Shown here piece after piece: positions 11,738 to 24,500 of a stretch of DNA of 64,000 nt (position 1 is the stretch's first letter; each line of letters opens with the position of its first letter). This DNA comes from Saposhnikovia divaricata (lineage: Eukaryota; Streptophyta; Magnoliopsida; Apiales; Apiaceae). The notes under the pieces are model-generated. The model was not told the DNA's origin and did no database searches. It worked only from the letters and a program-made list of their open reading frames with translations. Location of the stretch: NCBI GenBank assembly GCA_036435485.1, contig CM071595.1:10282001-10346000 (forward strand). The letters run 5' to 3'. A program made the position numbers and the translations under genes.

Positions 11738-12382
11738 GACTTGTTCTAAAAGGTGTTGTTACAGTATTGATAAAAATTAATATTTCATATGTATACTATA
11801 TTATTAAAAACCAAATGTTAAAAGTTTGGTCGATCAATATGATTTTCTGATATTTCGTGTTTTTACTTAATTATCCTAACTTAGGTTTTTTTACTGATTC
11901 TATTTTATTTTGTATATTTTTTAACTAAAATGTTTCTTTTTCTAAAAAAATATGACGATGTTTATTATAATCATTAATTCTAAGTTTACAAAATTTGTAT
12001 CATAAAATTTTTAAGGACAAAAATAAATGAAAATTAAATAATGTTAAAAGAAGTTGTGTATCGTGGAGATTAATCTAGTTATATTTAAGAATTATTGTAT
12101 TTAATAACCTCTTATACCTAAAACAATTTCTTCTCTTGATTACAAAATCAGTTAAGTAACAAAAATATGTATGCATTAACCGAGTGAAGCCCCAATTAAT
12201 CATCTGCAAAATCAAAACAAAAAAGCTTTAGATGCGGAAAATAGAAGAGATTATTAGCCAGTGAAAAGAAGAGAAGAGAAGAGAGAAGAACATAGAATTG
12301 AGTAACATAAGAGAAGAGAACAAATACATATCACCTAACCTATTAAAAATTAAATCAGGCAAATCAATAAACAAGCCATATA
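11738..12382. other. AT-rich spacer before the transposon nest
   Basis: No gene recognised. A GA-rich tract sits at 12260-12320. Confidence 0.5.
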
Positions 12383-12536
12383 TCTATACTCTTTATTAAA
12401 AGCAGAAATCCTCTTAATGGTATGCTATGTATATCACGGTATGTCACTAAATATTAAATTAATTTAATAAATTAAAATAATAATAATTCGCGGTACGCCA
12501 CTAAATATTAAAATAATTTAATAAATTACTATATAC

Positions 12537-13484
12537 TCCATTAATTAATATTTAAAAAACATTTATAATAGATTAATAATAAATACAATTAATAATATTG
12601 CTACTCTTATATTACCAGAGTGAACTTATATAATTTAATTAATCAAAATAACAATATTATATTAATTTAATTTAATAGTCAAGTTACATACTAAAAGCAT
12701 ATTAACTAACAATCGGAATAAAAGTCAAGAATATACTGTTATATACAACTTCGGGCTCCATTAATTAATATTTAAAAAGTATCTATGATAGATTACCAAT
12801 AGGGTAAAGGGTATCTAAAGCACACAATAGAGAAGTTCTCTATTAGTGCGGATTAAAATATGATAAATTAATTATTATTTGAACAATCCAACCGCATGGA
12901 TGTTAAATTCATACAAAAATACGTGAATGTACAAATTTTTGTGTAATTTAATTATTTGGATCTATAAATTTATAGCAATTATGATAAATCTATGTCGTTA
13001 AATTTATATAAAAAATAGTATTATTATAAAAGTGATGCTCCACTATTTCAAATATAATAAAAATTTGTATACAATGTTATTTCGACATAAACTTTTCATC
13101 CGTACGGTTGGATTATCAAAAATAATAATAAAACATAAGATTTAAGGTGCACTAATAGAGAACTTCTTCATTGTGTGCTTTAGAAACTCCATCCCCTTAA
13201 TAATAAGGGAAAAGAATTAATAATATAGCTACTCTTATATTATCAAAGTGAAGTTATATAATTTTAATTAATCAAAATAACAATAATAATATTAATTTAA
13301 TTTAATAGTGAAGTTACATACTAGAAATCTATCAACTAACAATAGAAATAAAAGTCGAGAATATAGTGTTATATACAACTTCAGACTCCATTAATTAATA
13401 TTTAAAAAGTATTTATGATAGATTAATAATAAATACAATTATAATATAACTACTCTCATATTACCTGACATTTATACTTTTAAA
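12537..13484 (+). repeat. 220-226 bp tandem units of the outer element (left block)
   Basis: Units begin at CTCCATTAATTAATATTT at 12537, 12756 and 13386. Spacing is 219 bp, and 630 bp for the second step, which becomes about 226 bp once the 395 bp MITE and its 9 bp duplication are removed. Further units occur at 21390-21504, 26209-26286, 28502-28525, 39363-39434, 39434-39658 and 39659 onward. Confidence 0.7.
12802..13196. mobile_element. 395 bp MITE with about 45 bp inverted termini
   Basis: The left end contains TCTAAAGCACACAATAGAG and then AAGTTCTCTATTAGTGC; the right end carries the inverse (GCACTAATAGAGAACTT ... TTGTGTGCTTTAGA). Ends begin GGG and finish CCC. Flanks TTACCAATA (12793-12801) and TTAATAATA (13197-13205) are a probable 9 bp duplication, suggesting a Mutator-type MITE. 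It interrupts a unit of the 220-226 bp repeat. Confidence 0.7.
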
Positions 13485-14219
13485 CACTACGTCAAATTTT
13501 GGCTTTTGCCACATAAAATATGTGTGGCTGTTCACTTTATGTCACGTTTTTTTTTCCGGCCCAAGTGTGACCAAAGGTGAGAGCATCGTAGGTATCATAC
13601 AGACACTCTTTAAATTAGTGGCTGTAACTAAAATATAAGTGACTAAAGCATGCCACCATTTTTTTCTGACAGCCACCTTTTAAGCTCTAAAGTGCGACTA
13701 AATACCAACATTCAGCAACAGAAACCTTAGTGGCTAAAGAGTATTAATAACGTCATATATACATCAAAGGCTTAGTTTTGGTGGCACTATTTCTTAGAAG
13801 TGGTGGTTAAAAAGTTTGGTATGGCTACATGAAAATACTTTTGTGTGGGCGTTTATATTATATTTTTGTGACTATAAGAACATTGATTTTAGTCACAAAA
13901 CTGTTAAGAAACTATAGTGTGGCTAAAGGATAGTAATAGCCACACACTCTTAACCAAACTACATGGTACCATTTATCAACCACGATACCATAAAGGCCAA
14001 AATCCAAACAAAATTAATACCAAAAATCAAAACACATTCTAAAATGGGAACACAATGCTATTCTAAAATTCGAACACTTAGCCATACATAATCCATCACC
14101 AAACTAAATAGCAACATAATTAATGTAATAGCTAATAAAACCAATCCATACATAATCCATCACCAAACTAAAACCAAAAATTTCAATTAGAACAAATTAT
14201 ATGATCAACTAGGTAGAAA

Positions 14220-14825
14220 TGAAGGATGCTTTGAATTTGATTGAAATTTATTGGCTTTTTTCTTGACTTCTTCATGTGCCTTTTTAGAAGAGTCCAATGT
14301 TATAACATCAACTTGATTTTTTTCTTGGCTTTTTTCTTTATGCAATCTTTCCTGTAAAAGGAGATAATGAAGGAACATTTTAACGAAAATGAGGAAAAAA
14401 AACTTTCAATCTGGTGGAATGCGATTAACTATTTTGAGGAATGTTAAAAGCATTACCTCTAGTATTAAATTAAACCTTTTTGCCAAATTTGGAAGCTTCA
14501 AGGCAGTGACAAGTTTTATTGCACCCCTTGCAGATTTTTCAAGTGATAGAAGTTTAACGAGCTCAGTAGCTCTCACAAGCTTGTCACCTATAAAGGCATC
14601 ATAAACGAGCATGAAATACATTTCCGACACATTTTAAAGGGTAATAGAATGGTGAAAAATAACACTTTGACGGTATTGCAGTTACATGTTAATTACTCAT
14701 CATTAATAGAGCAACCTTACCATTGCAACAGGAAGCAATCAACCTTAAAATGCATCTATCTTGAACTGCTTCCACACTGAATGCCTCGTCCTCAAGAGAA
14801 CTGGTGTCCTGACCCGATGCTATAG
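14220..14825 (-). pseudogene. Captured CTF4/WDHD1-like gene fragment (3 exons)
   Basis: Three minus-strand exons with fitting splice sites: 14721-14825 (ends CILRLIASCCN), 14457-14587 (DKLVRATELVKLLSLEKSAR onward) and about 14220-14351 (starts ERLHKEK, contains KKAHEEVKKKANK). Phases join cleanly (G from split codon; ILE then ERL). The sequence resembles the C-terminal helical region of plant CTF4/WDHD1, a replisome adaptor linking helicase and polymerase alpha. Family assignment rests on recall of the conserved DKLVRATELVKLL-type block, so it is moderate. Only about 120 codons are present, with intron DNA retained, so it was captured at the DNA level by the CACTA element. Confidence 0.55.
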
Positions 14826-16187
14826 CATCTCATCGATCCTACTCTGAATCTGTACCAACTTCCAAAGTTTAGTGATTTGCAATAATAATACGGTAACTTG
14901 ACAACAAATCATCATCGTAGAAATTTTCCTTAAATACCTAAAAGAGTGTCAAGAGCTAGAGGATGATTCCACTAAGAATTTCAAGAATGCAAAATTACTA
15001 TGCCAATTCCTTTTAATGATTATAAATACATTTTGTCATGAAAACAAATTAACATGGAAGGTCAAAGTTTTCTTGACAGCAAGATGACAAGGCCATTTAT
15101 AGTGACTTGCAATTCATCTACCCCCTCAACATTTCTCGGTTGGTTTCACCATAGTTAAAAATGAAAATACAAACAAAAACGTCTTTCGAAAATGTGATAA
15201 AAAGGACTACAAAACCAAAGAGTAAAAAGTATAATAGGAGTCCTGCCATGTATATCACCTAGTTTCACCAAGCAGTGTAGGAGAACATATACAGTTGCAT
15301 CTTCTATTCTACTCTCAGAATATCCTTTTCAATCACCTCCATAATTGCAGTAGAAATTGAAATTCTTTGTGATTCTAGAACTACAGAATCAGTTAGCAAT
15401 CTCATTAAATAGAAACGGAAAGTAGTAGTTTACAACATATTAGACACATCATTACAACAGTTTAGTTTTTAAGGCAAATATATCCCACTTGTTCTGCTTG
15501 TGTCCCAGGAATATATTCAATCACAAAAGTTAATCAAACACTTCTATAATCTAGCACTGATCTATGCACATCAATTATGTATAAGCTCAAATCCATAGTT
15601 AAAATTCTGAAAGTACAAAATTAATCATGCAAAGCTTAAACACTTAAAACACACAAGATTAAAAACACACACAAAATTTACCAACAAACACACAAGCTTC
15701 AAAACACACGCAAAATTAATTACCTGTAAACGAGCTTGAGAGAGCTTGAGATTTGGTCGATGTACGTGTTCCCTGATTTTGTCACAAACTAAAATTGATA
15801 ATCAAAATAATGAAATCACCTTTATGTTTGTGATAAAATCATGAACACCTACATCTAGCAAAATCAATTGAGCTTGAGATCGTTGTCCCCGTTTTCCCTT
15901 GGTGATAAACATACAAATATCACCATATTATAAATTTCTCAATTTCAGTCCGACCAACAAACACATCGGGGACTATGTAAGAAAAAAAAGGTTTCCCTTG
16001 AGTTTTGTATGTGTGAGTTTTGTATGTGTGTGTTTGATTTTAATTTGGCTGAAAAAGAAGGGGAAAAGGTAGGGAGGAAAATGAATTTTTGGGTACAGGG
16101 AGGGGGAAAGAAGAAGGGGGGAAATGAAATAGTAGGGAGGGAATTAATTTTAACAAAAACTTATAGTTAATAAACGTAGTTAATAGA
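14826..16187. other. CACTA interior, unassigned
   Basis: AT-rich DNA with no confident exon. It may hold decayed introns of the captured gene on the minus strand. Confidence 0.4.
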
Positions 16188-17420
16188 CACGATTCAGACT
16201 CGTTTAATAATTTTTTTGATTGTTTTTTTCGACGATCGAACCGTACGGATGTTAATAAACACTCATTTCAGTGTTGGCAAAAAATAATCAAAAAATAAAA
16301 AACCCGGGTTGTACGAGATCTAAACAAGAACGTAGTAAAAATGCTACTTCCTATAACTAGACATGATTCAGACTCGTTGAATAATTTTTTGATTGTTTTT
16401 TTTCGACGATCGAACCGTACGGATGTTAATAAACACTCATTTTAGTGTTGGCAAAAAATAATCAAAAAATAAAAACCCGGGTTGTACGAGATCTTAACAA
16501 GAACGTAGTAAAAGTGCTACTTCTGATAACAGGACACGATCCAGACTCGCTGAATAATTTTTTGATTGTTTTTTTCGACGATCGAACCGTACGGATGTTA
16601 ATAAACACTCATTTTAGTGTTGGGAAAAAATAATCAAAAAATAAAAAACCCGGGTTGTACGAGATCTTAACAAGAACGTAGTAAAAGTGCTACTTCCTAT
16701 AACAGGACACGATCCAGACTCGCTGAATAATTTTTTGATTGTTTTTTCGACGATCGAACCGTACGGATGTTAATAAACACTCATTTTAGTATTGGGAAAA
16801 AATAATCAAAAAATAAAAAACCCGGGTTGTACGAGATCTTAACAAGAACGTAGTAAAAGTGCTACTTCCTATAACAGGACACGATCCAGACTCGCTGAAT
16901 AATTTTTTGATTATTTTTTTCGACGATCGAACCGTACGGATGTTAATAAACACTCATTTTAGTATTGGGAAAAAATAATCAATAAATAAAAAACCCGGGT
17001 TGTACGAGATCTTTAAAAGAACGTAGTAAAAGTGCTGCTTCCTATAACAGGACACGATCCAGACTCGCTGAATAATTTTTTTGATTGTTTTTTTTCGATG
17101 ATCGAACCTTACGGATGTTAAAATATACTCATTTTAGTGTTCGAAAAAAATAATCGAAAAATAAAAAGGCCGGGTTGTACGAGATCTAATCGAAAACGTG
17201 GTAAAAGTGCTACTTCCTATAACGGGACAGGATCCAGATTCACTGAATAATTTTTTTGAATTTTTTTTCGACGATCGAACCGTACGGATGTTAATAAACA
17301 CTCATTTTAGTGTTCGAAAAAAATAATCGAAAAATAAAAAGGCCGGGTTGTACGAGATCTTAAGCAAAACGTAGTGAAAATGCTACTTCCTATAATGAGA
17401 CACGATCCAGATTCACTGAA
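16188..17420 (+). repeat. 7-copy tandem array, 172-175 bp unit
   Basis: The motif TCGACGATCGAACCGTACGG (or close variants) recurs at 16229, 16403, 16575, 16747, 16920, 17095 and 17268. Each unit also has a CCCGGGTTGTACGAGATC block and a CTACTTCCTATAACAGGACA block. Neighbouring units in the middle are almost identical; the last two are more diverged. The array is inside the CACTA element. Confidence 0.9.
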
Positions 17421-17660
17421 TAAACTTGTAAAAATCATAATAAATTCATTTTGATCCCAAAATTATTTAAAAAATATGGGGATGAAGCTAATTTTGATAT
17501 CTTGATTTTAAAATCAAAATTTCGAATTTCGAATATTATTTTATTTAAATATCGAATTAATAAATGATTTAAAGTTTATTTTCAAAAAGTAAATTAAATA
17601 AAAAATTGTACAAATATTCCCCCCCTTAATCAAAAGTTCCCAAGCTTACACCAGATTTTC

Positions 17661-17668
17661 CCCCTCTC

Positions 17669-17720
<52 letters not shown>
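17661..17720 (+). repeat. (TC)n microsatellite
   Basis: About 30 uninterrupted CT dinucleotides inside the CACTA element; a second CT-rich run is at 17926-17952. Its reverse reading gives an Arg-Glu repeat protein that is not a gene. Confidence 0.95.
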
Positions 17721-17721
<1 letters not shown>

Positions 17722-18241
17722 ACTGAATCTCACACACACATAATTTAATCCTTTTTTCCCTCTTATACAACAATTGGTTCTAGATTTGATTGAAACAAAG
17801 CCCCAGAAGCTGAAAATTAAGATGAGCGGAGGCAATGTTCAGATCAATTGGCCTGTTTTAACCCTAGGTTTTCACCCCCCTTTCTTGAGAAGATGATATC
17901 CGACAATAATCGAACCTGTATGTCTCCTCTCTCTCCCTCTCTCTCGCTCTCTAAATCTATTAAGTCTTGCATTTTTTGAAAAGATGCGTACCTATTGAGA
18001 TGTTTCTCATTAGTCTTGCGTTTATTGGGAATATATGTTTGAGAATATGTCTATTGACTAAAACTCAGAGAGTTTATTGCGTCTATTGGGAATCTAAGAG
18101 ACTAAAACTGCATGCAATTATGACATTCTCAGTTAATATGAGCGTTGTTTCATATGCCTTACAACTCCTCTATTTAAACCATCCCCAGTTAATCCCCTTT
18201 CTCATCCTCTTAAACATTCTTAATTTTATCAAATATATCAA

Positions 18242-18535
18242 ATGGCCTTCAACACTCTCACCATACGTCTATCAAATGTATTGTTCAACTACGAAAACTT
18301 CACGATCGTAGTGGAAGGTGTAAGCTTTCCAGTGGACGATGTTTCAAAGAACATCAGCTCTGAGTTCTCCTATGATCAGGAACTCGAGTGGATGTTTCTG
18401 TTGATGAACTTCGAGATAGAGAAGCAGAGGAGGGAGGCGGAACGTCTCCGGGCCCTGGAGTTGCGTGAGAGGATCATTGGACTGGCTGGCACCATGTCCA
18501 GGATTTACAAGAGAAGAAGGGAGACTGGTTCTTAG
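18242..18535 (+). CDS. 97-codon open frame of unknown function in the CACTA element
   Basis: ATG at 18242 with a TATTTAAA box about 75 bp upstream (18169-18176) and a T-rich leader. The product has no recognised family: a mixed N-terminal half (about residues 1-40) and a strongly charged predicted helix (about residues 45-90, ending in a KRRR cluster). The composition is richer in G+C than its surroundings, and the length, TATA spacing and charged helix are better than expected by chance, so it may be a captured or element-encoded small gene. No paralogue is visible in the window. Confidence 0.35.
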   Translation: MAFNTLTIRLSNVLFNYENFTIVVEGVSFPVDDVSKNISSEFSYDQELEWMFLLMNFEIEKQRREAERLRALELRERIIGLAGTMSRIYKRRRETGS

Positions 18536-20640
18536 AATTTTGTTATTATTTCTTTGTAATTTTTTTCCCAATGTTATGCAAGTGTTATGATGTAAGGAGA
18601 CAATTGTTATCATAGCAGTGTGGAAGTATTTTGATTTTTATCATAACAATTGTTATTTATAGTGTTATGCATGAGTTCTTGTGGCTACAATTGTTATTTA
18701 TAGTGTCTTTTTCTATTTTTCATTATTGGTATGTGTTATAGGCAACAATGATTTTGTTGAGTTATGGATAAATGTTTATTATTTATAATGTCACATTAGT
18801 TTAAACATGTAACTTTTCTGTGATTTTAGCGACTTAGTGGTATGTGTTAATGTGTGTTATACTCTCTGCAAAAACGAAACCTACTCAGGCTTCCTCAATG
18901 CCAAGTACAAAAACATTCAAAATTCTGCCTCATTTAAGTATTTAACCTACCCAGGCTTTGGTTCCGGGATTAAATTATGGCTTTTCATTTGAAAATTTTA
19001 ATTGGGGGATTAAATTATTGGTAGCTTAGATGCATTTGATTTCAAAAAAGAAACATGTGTACTGGATGAATGTTCTACATATTGACTTGCATGATGGTTA
19101 AATCTGATTTATGTTTACTCACATATTGAGGTACTCAGTTCAGCTTCTTCTAAATTGTACGTGTAGGTGAAGATGATGAAGAAGCCATATTGAATGCTAT
19201 TCTTACGTACTTGGTGAGTTGTTATTGTGGATTTCTTAAGTACTCGATTTTTTACATTATATTTTGATACATTAAAAAAGTATTATGTGCTCTGTTTTTG
19301 AAGTTAGGAGTCTTATTAATAGTTTGTGAAGACTCAATAGTGTTCTGAGAATATAAATACCAATGTGAGAAGTCTTTTAATGCAGTGTATAAGAAATGCA
19401 TAAAAATTCCATGCATTCAATATTCAATATTTAGAGAGCATATTTCAGTGCAATATGTTATTGAGTTTGAACTTAATCAGTATATAACCATGTATATAAA
19501 TCAAGATTTGAGCCCGATTACTTGTTTGGATAATTTTAAGCTTGAATGTTTATACATTGATTGTTCTCAGGCCCTTGAAAATCTTCCTGATAATAAAAAT
19601 CATGTATCTAATGATCCACATATCTTCCTGATAATTATGCTTGTTGCTGCCATGGAGGAACTTGGAACGACAAGTCTAGCTGGTGTTCTGTGATGGCAAA
19701 TATGAGAATAATTGCTATTTTCTATGTTCAAGTATTACTTGCATTTCTCTGCACATACTGTGTGTTGTATGATTTATATGACACATTTATAGATATATTG
19801 AGACTCCAAGCAAGTGAAATTACTAATTATCTAGACATGTGTGACGACTTGGGCATTATTCCAACTTCTAACTGTGTTCTATAATGTTTTCATATTTGTT
19901 CTTGTATCTTTAATTTAATGCACTTATATGCAGGGTACTTCAGACGAAGTTGTTGATTGCTCTCATGGTAGACAAATTTGGGCACAATGTCAAGAGAAAT
20001 ATGAACCATTATGGGTAATTTCTAGCATTTCAGAAAGTTTATATATCTTAGAAAAATCGCGTAGGAGTGTTGAGTACTACAAGAAGTCCCAGAGAGGTAT
20101 TGAAAGAGCACGTCGAACAGTGGACTGGGTAAATGGGATACAAGCTGCATAATTTGTTCAAATGCATTGCTTAAACAATAGATGAAAGCATCTGGTGATT
20201 AATCTATATGTGTGGAGTGTATTTACTCTTCTAATCATTTTAGTTGCGCTTAAAATGTAATGTAATGATTCAATTTCTGTTGTAGTGATACTAAATCTAT
20301 GTTGTATTGTAATGGTAATACATCGCTCGGAAGCACCTCCCAGTTTTTACTCCTCATGTTTTGAATAAACCAAGACGTTCTTATGAATATATTTGCTTGA
20401 AAATAGTTTGTTACTTTCGACAGATACTTGGAATATGGAATTTAAATGTTTTATTATTATTGCATATATATATATATATATATATACTCATAAGTAATAA
20501 AAAATTCAAATTTCTAACAAGGATATGATTAGTCGGATGTTAAGTTTAACAATATCAATAAAGATTTAGTCACACAATAATACCGTCACTAAACGAACAA
20601 AGCTCTGACATATATATATATATATATATATATATGCAGA
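18536..20640. other. CACTA interior with unassigned exon-like pieces
   Basis: Possible plus-strand exons with AG/GT borders at 19168-19212 (GEDDEEAILNAILTYL) and 19935-20012 (start GTSDEVVDCSHGRQIWAQCQ). They may be remnants of another captured gene, but no family was recognised. (TA)n microsatellites lie at 20465-20485 and 20610-20633. Confidence 0.3.
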
Positions 20641-21033
20641 AAACTCTACTTTTTAGTCACATATAGAACGTAGTGACCATAGGTTATTTCCCATTTAGCC
20701 ACATCACCAAAAACGATTGTGACCGTTACGTAACATTTAGACAAAACAAAGAAACGTCGCTAGTTATTGTCATACTTCTATCTCTCAAGCATGACTATAA
20801 ATTTTGGAATTGGTCAAAGTCAACAAAAAACCATGCAATTTTATCTCTCAATTGTCACACTTTTTTTTTTAAATTGTGACTAAATCTGCCAAAAATTTAT
20901 TTTCGGTCACTCAAAAAATAATTGTGTGGCTAAAACTTGGGACGTTGACCTTTAGCCACTCGTTTTTTCCAAAGTGTCCCAGCCCTTACTGTACAAAAGA
21001 GTGACGAAAGCCAAAATTTGACGTAGTGAAAAT

Positions 21034-21284
21034 AAAAACTTAGCTTACTCAGTTATAATACCACTCAAAGTGGTGTCTGAGGAGGGTAGCTGTACGCAGA
21101 CCATGCCCCTATACAATAGGGAGGCTGTTTCCGAAGGACCCCCGGCCGTTACAAATACAGAAATACAAATACAGAAAGGAAATCTAATACAAACTAAGAA
21201 ACTCACGCACACGCAGGAGTCGAACCCCTGACCTCCTTCAAAGGAGGCCAGTGGCTCAACCACTGCACCAACATGTTGTTGGTT
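21034..21284 (-). mobile_element. Au-like SINE with 13 bp target duplication
   Basis: On the minus strand an A box TTGGTGCAGTGGTTGAGCC and a B box GGGGTTCGACTCC are followed by the body GGGCATGGTCTGCGTACAGC and CAGACACCACTTTGAGTGG, matching the layout of Au-type plant SINEs. Flanked by perfect ACGTAGTGAAAAT repeats at 21021-21033 and 21285-21297. The duplicated target is the last 8 bases of the CACTA right end plus the AAA duplication, so the SINE arrived after the CACTA. Confidence 0.88.
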
Positions 21285-21504
21285 ACGTAGTGAAAATGGT
21301 TAACATATATTATAATCAATTATAAATATTGGGTCATGCTCCTTGGAGAAACTTTAAACCGAGAAATTAAGAACTCTTACTTATATTCCATAATCATATT
21401 ACAATTGATTAATAATAAATACAATTAATAGTATAACTACTCTTATATTACCAGAGTGAAGTTATACAAATTTAATTAATCAAAATAACAATGTTAAATA
21501 TTAA

Positions 21505-24500
21505 TCCTTTATTATAATACCTGAGTCTACCCATGTGCAGTTAACCAATCAGAAAATTATGAATTATTTTAGAACCAATCAAAGCTGACTTCTAAATTTT
21601 AGACCAATCATGTTATATTAAGAATTTTCCTTATTTACATTCTCATCATACATCATTAACCATGATTAGTTAACACTTCTAATTTAAAGAATTTTCCTTA
21701 TTTACATTCTCACCATACATCATTAACCATGATTAATTAACACTTCTAATTTAAATACAATAATGATTTTATTTAAAAAATTCATAAATACATATTTTTT
21801 AAATCAAAAAAAAAATTACTAAATCACTATTTTAATTTGAAATCAATCACGATATGTACTACTATATATTCTAAATTAAATTTCATAACTACTCATTCAT
21901 TAATCAACCACTCTTTTAATATAAAGTCAATCACAATCATAATCGACCTCTCTTTTATATAAAGATAATCTCAATCATATTATCATACATTACAAATTGA
22001 TTTCCATAATATATATTATACAATTATAATCGATTTTAAGAAGTCACTACTAACGTTATATAATATTTTTTATAAATTCACATAATAGTAAATTACATAT
22101 GTTTATATATATTTTAGTTATGAATTATTTTTGAACATCCTTTATTATAATACCTGAGTCTACAACGTATTAGCTAACCAATCCGACAAAATGTGAATTA
22201 TTTTAGCATCAATCAGAGTCTACTAAATTTTAGATCAATTAAACTTAATGTAACATGTTTCTCTATTATATCTAGGTTCTACGTTTCAACCAAGATTAAA
22301 CTCAATTCAAGTTAAACTCATTAACAATTTATTTTTATTTTTTTATATCAAATAACTAAACACAATAACAAATAATTTTAATTTTAACAATAAACTAATA
22401 ATAAATTTACATAAAATAAAATGCCTCGAATATAAAATTCTTACAAACTAAAAAACAGAATTATTATATCAATTTAATCATTACAAGAAATCTAAGCCGC
22501 TTATTCCATATTCCCCATCAAACCTAGACAACTTTGATGAACTACGTGTTTGCATCAATTCTCCTCCTGCATAAATCATATCAATTTCAGTTAAGGTGCT
22601 ACTTTGTATCTTTTTATTAAATGAAATACGATATTTGGATAGATTATTTTTTTCGATATATATGTATCGTATCTTTTGTATTTTAATTATCTAATAAAAT
22701 CAATAGAAAAACGATTTTGACAAAAAAATAATTGAAAACGATTTAGGTTTTCATCATTCCCATTCCAAATCCTCCCAAGGTTACTTCCCATTTGAATATT
22801 TCATGGTCAGCTTCAATAATTCTGTGACTTACTGAATTGTAGGAATCAATCCTTAGCACATTACACTGAATTTTTTACATTATTAGACGTGTCTATAGAT
22901 AAATGGTTTTTTTTTACAAAATTGGGTTGTCAATGTTATCATTCATAACTTACCTGCATGATCACTAAATTATATATTGTATCATTGTCCATACATTTAA
23001 AAGTACGATATAGTTTTCCTCAAATGGCCTTTCTGGAAGGGGTCAATGCCTATATAAGATCAGTTTCTTGATTCCTTTAAAGCAGAATTAGACCTCTGTA
23101 AGTCGATCCTTATGAAAAACAAATAAGTCATATTCAATGAAAATGCATTCTTTAGTTTTTTTCTTCAACACATCAATAAAAAATTTCTTTCCTTCGACAA
23201 CTTAGTTTCTAATGAATTTAATATTGTATACATTGCTATTTTACCAACTTAATATTTAAAGGTACATAATGAATGGTCATAACCATTCAGAAGGCATATT
23301 GAATTCACAACACGAATCAGTGAGAAAAGGTATGGAAACAATCTTAAAACCATTAATTGTCATTTATTTTGAACCATTTTTAATATAATTATCATTTAAA
23401 ATCAAACCCGTTCATTTTTCTATAATTATCATTTTGATTATTTGTCCTTAAATTTGTTTTTTGGTTTCATATTAATTATAAATCCAATAGTGTAAAGTCA
23501 ATTAATTAGTAAGTCCACATTAAAATTAATATTAATTTAGATATACTAATAATTAAATAAACGCTTTATAATTATCTTTCAAAATCAGAACCATCCATTT
23601 TTTTTCATTATTAGCATTTTAAACATCCGTATTTAAATTTAGTTTGTGGTTTGCCATTAATTAAATAAAATCTAGGAATATAAAGATAATTATTTAGTAA
23701 ATTCGCAATAGATATAATACTAAATTAGATGTACAATTAATTAAATATATATAAATTTGATGTGATGCATGTGTAAATAAAATCTTGATTTCAAAGATAT
23801 TTAATTATTTTACTATTTAAAAATTTATAAATTTTACACTTTTTTATGTCTCATATTTTTCTCCGCTTCTTAGCTTTTTCACCTCCATCTTTTACAAGAT
23901 AATCAAATTGATGTATATGAAATATATGCGTAAACTTGACAAATTAAAATAATACTGCAAAAAATCAGTTTATCTACTTTTTTGAGATTATACCACACCC
24001 CGGTGAGCATCCTTATTCCTTCCACAAACTAAGTATGACTAACGTAGTTGTATATCTACGAAGTGTTTGTATTTGACAATTTAAATTATTATATTGAGAA
24101 AAGTTAATATTTGTGAATGATGTTGTTTCTTTATAAAAGTTAAACACTTTATGTATCTACTTTTGATTTTCTTACTAAGAAAAATACATACACACTTATT
24201 CACACACACACATGCATGTTCCAAATTAAAGCATATAACTTTTCTCAACTTACTAATACTTATATTAATATATTTGTTCGTGTGTCGAGTGCATCTTATG
24301 CAACAATTTTTTGTTGTCAGAGTAGTTATAAAATCCACCTATCTTTGTTCTCCAAAATAATTTCTGTACATTAGTTGTCAACTTTAACCTAGGAACTCTA
24401 TAACCTCAAGTCACTAAATTATATAACCTAAGATGTTCAATATTTTAGTCTTTTTATATATTTGATCCTAAATATGGATGAATTTCATGTCATGGTTAAT

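Larger units (their letters stand above)
13485..21028. mobile_element. CACTA (En/Spm) transposon, non-autonomous, 7.5 kb
   Basis: Both ends carry the inverted repeat CACTACGTCAAATTTTGGC (13485-13503; inverse at 21010-21028), extending to about 28 bp with two mismatches. The 3 bp flank AAA is duplicated (13482-13484 and 21029-21031). Subterminal regions hold many GTGGCTAAA/TTTAGCCAC-type motifs in both orientations, as expected for transposase-binding repeats. No TNPD-like transposase is visible. The interior carries a CTF4-like gene fragment (-), a 7-copy 173 bp array, a TC microsatellite, and unassigned open frames. An unoccupied target copy exists near 39755. Confidence 0.88.

Noticed and set aside
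14389..14604. Plus-strand 71-codon frame
   Set aside because: Shadow of the spliced CTF4-like exons on the minus strand.
16188..17420. CRISPR-like regular repeats
   Set aside because: Units of 172-175 bp abut directly with no unique spacers, in a plant transposon; it is a tandem satellite.
17626..17835. Minus-strand frame with a long Arg-Glu repeat
   Set aside because: Translation of a TC microsatellite; no gene features.
21200..21275. tRNA gene from the GGTTCGACTCC box
   Set aside because: Pol III boxes belong to a SINE with a 13 bp target duplication; no cloverleaf fold evident.
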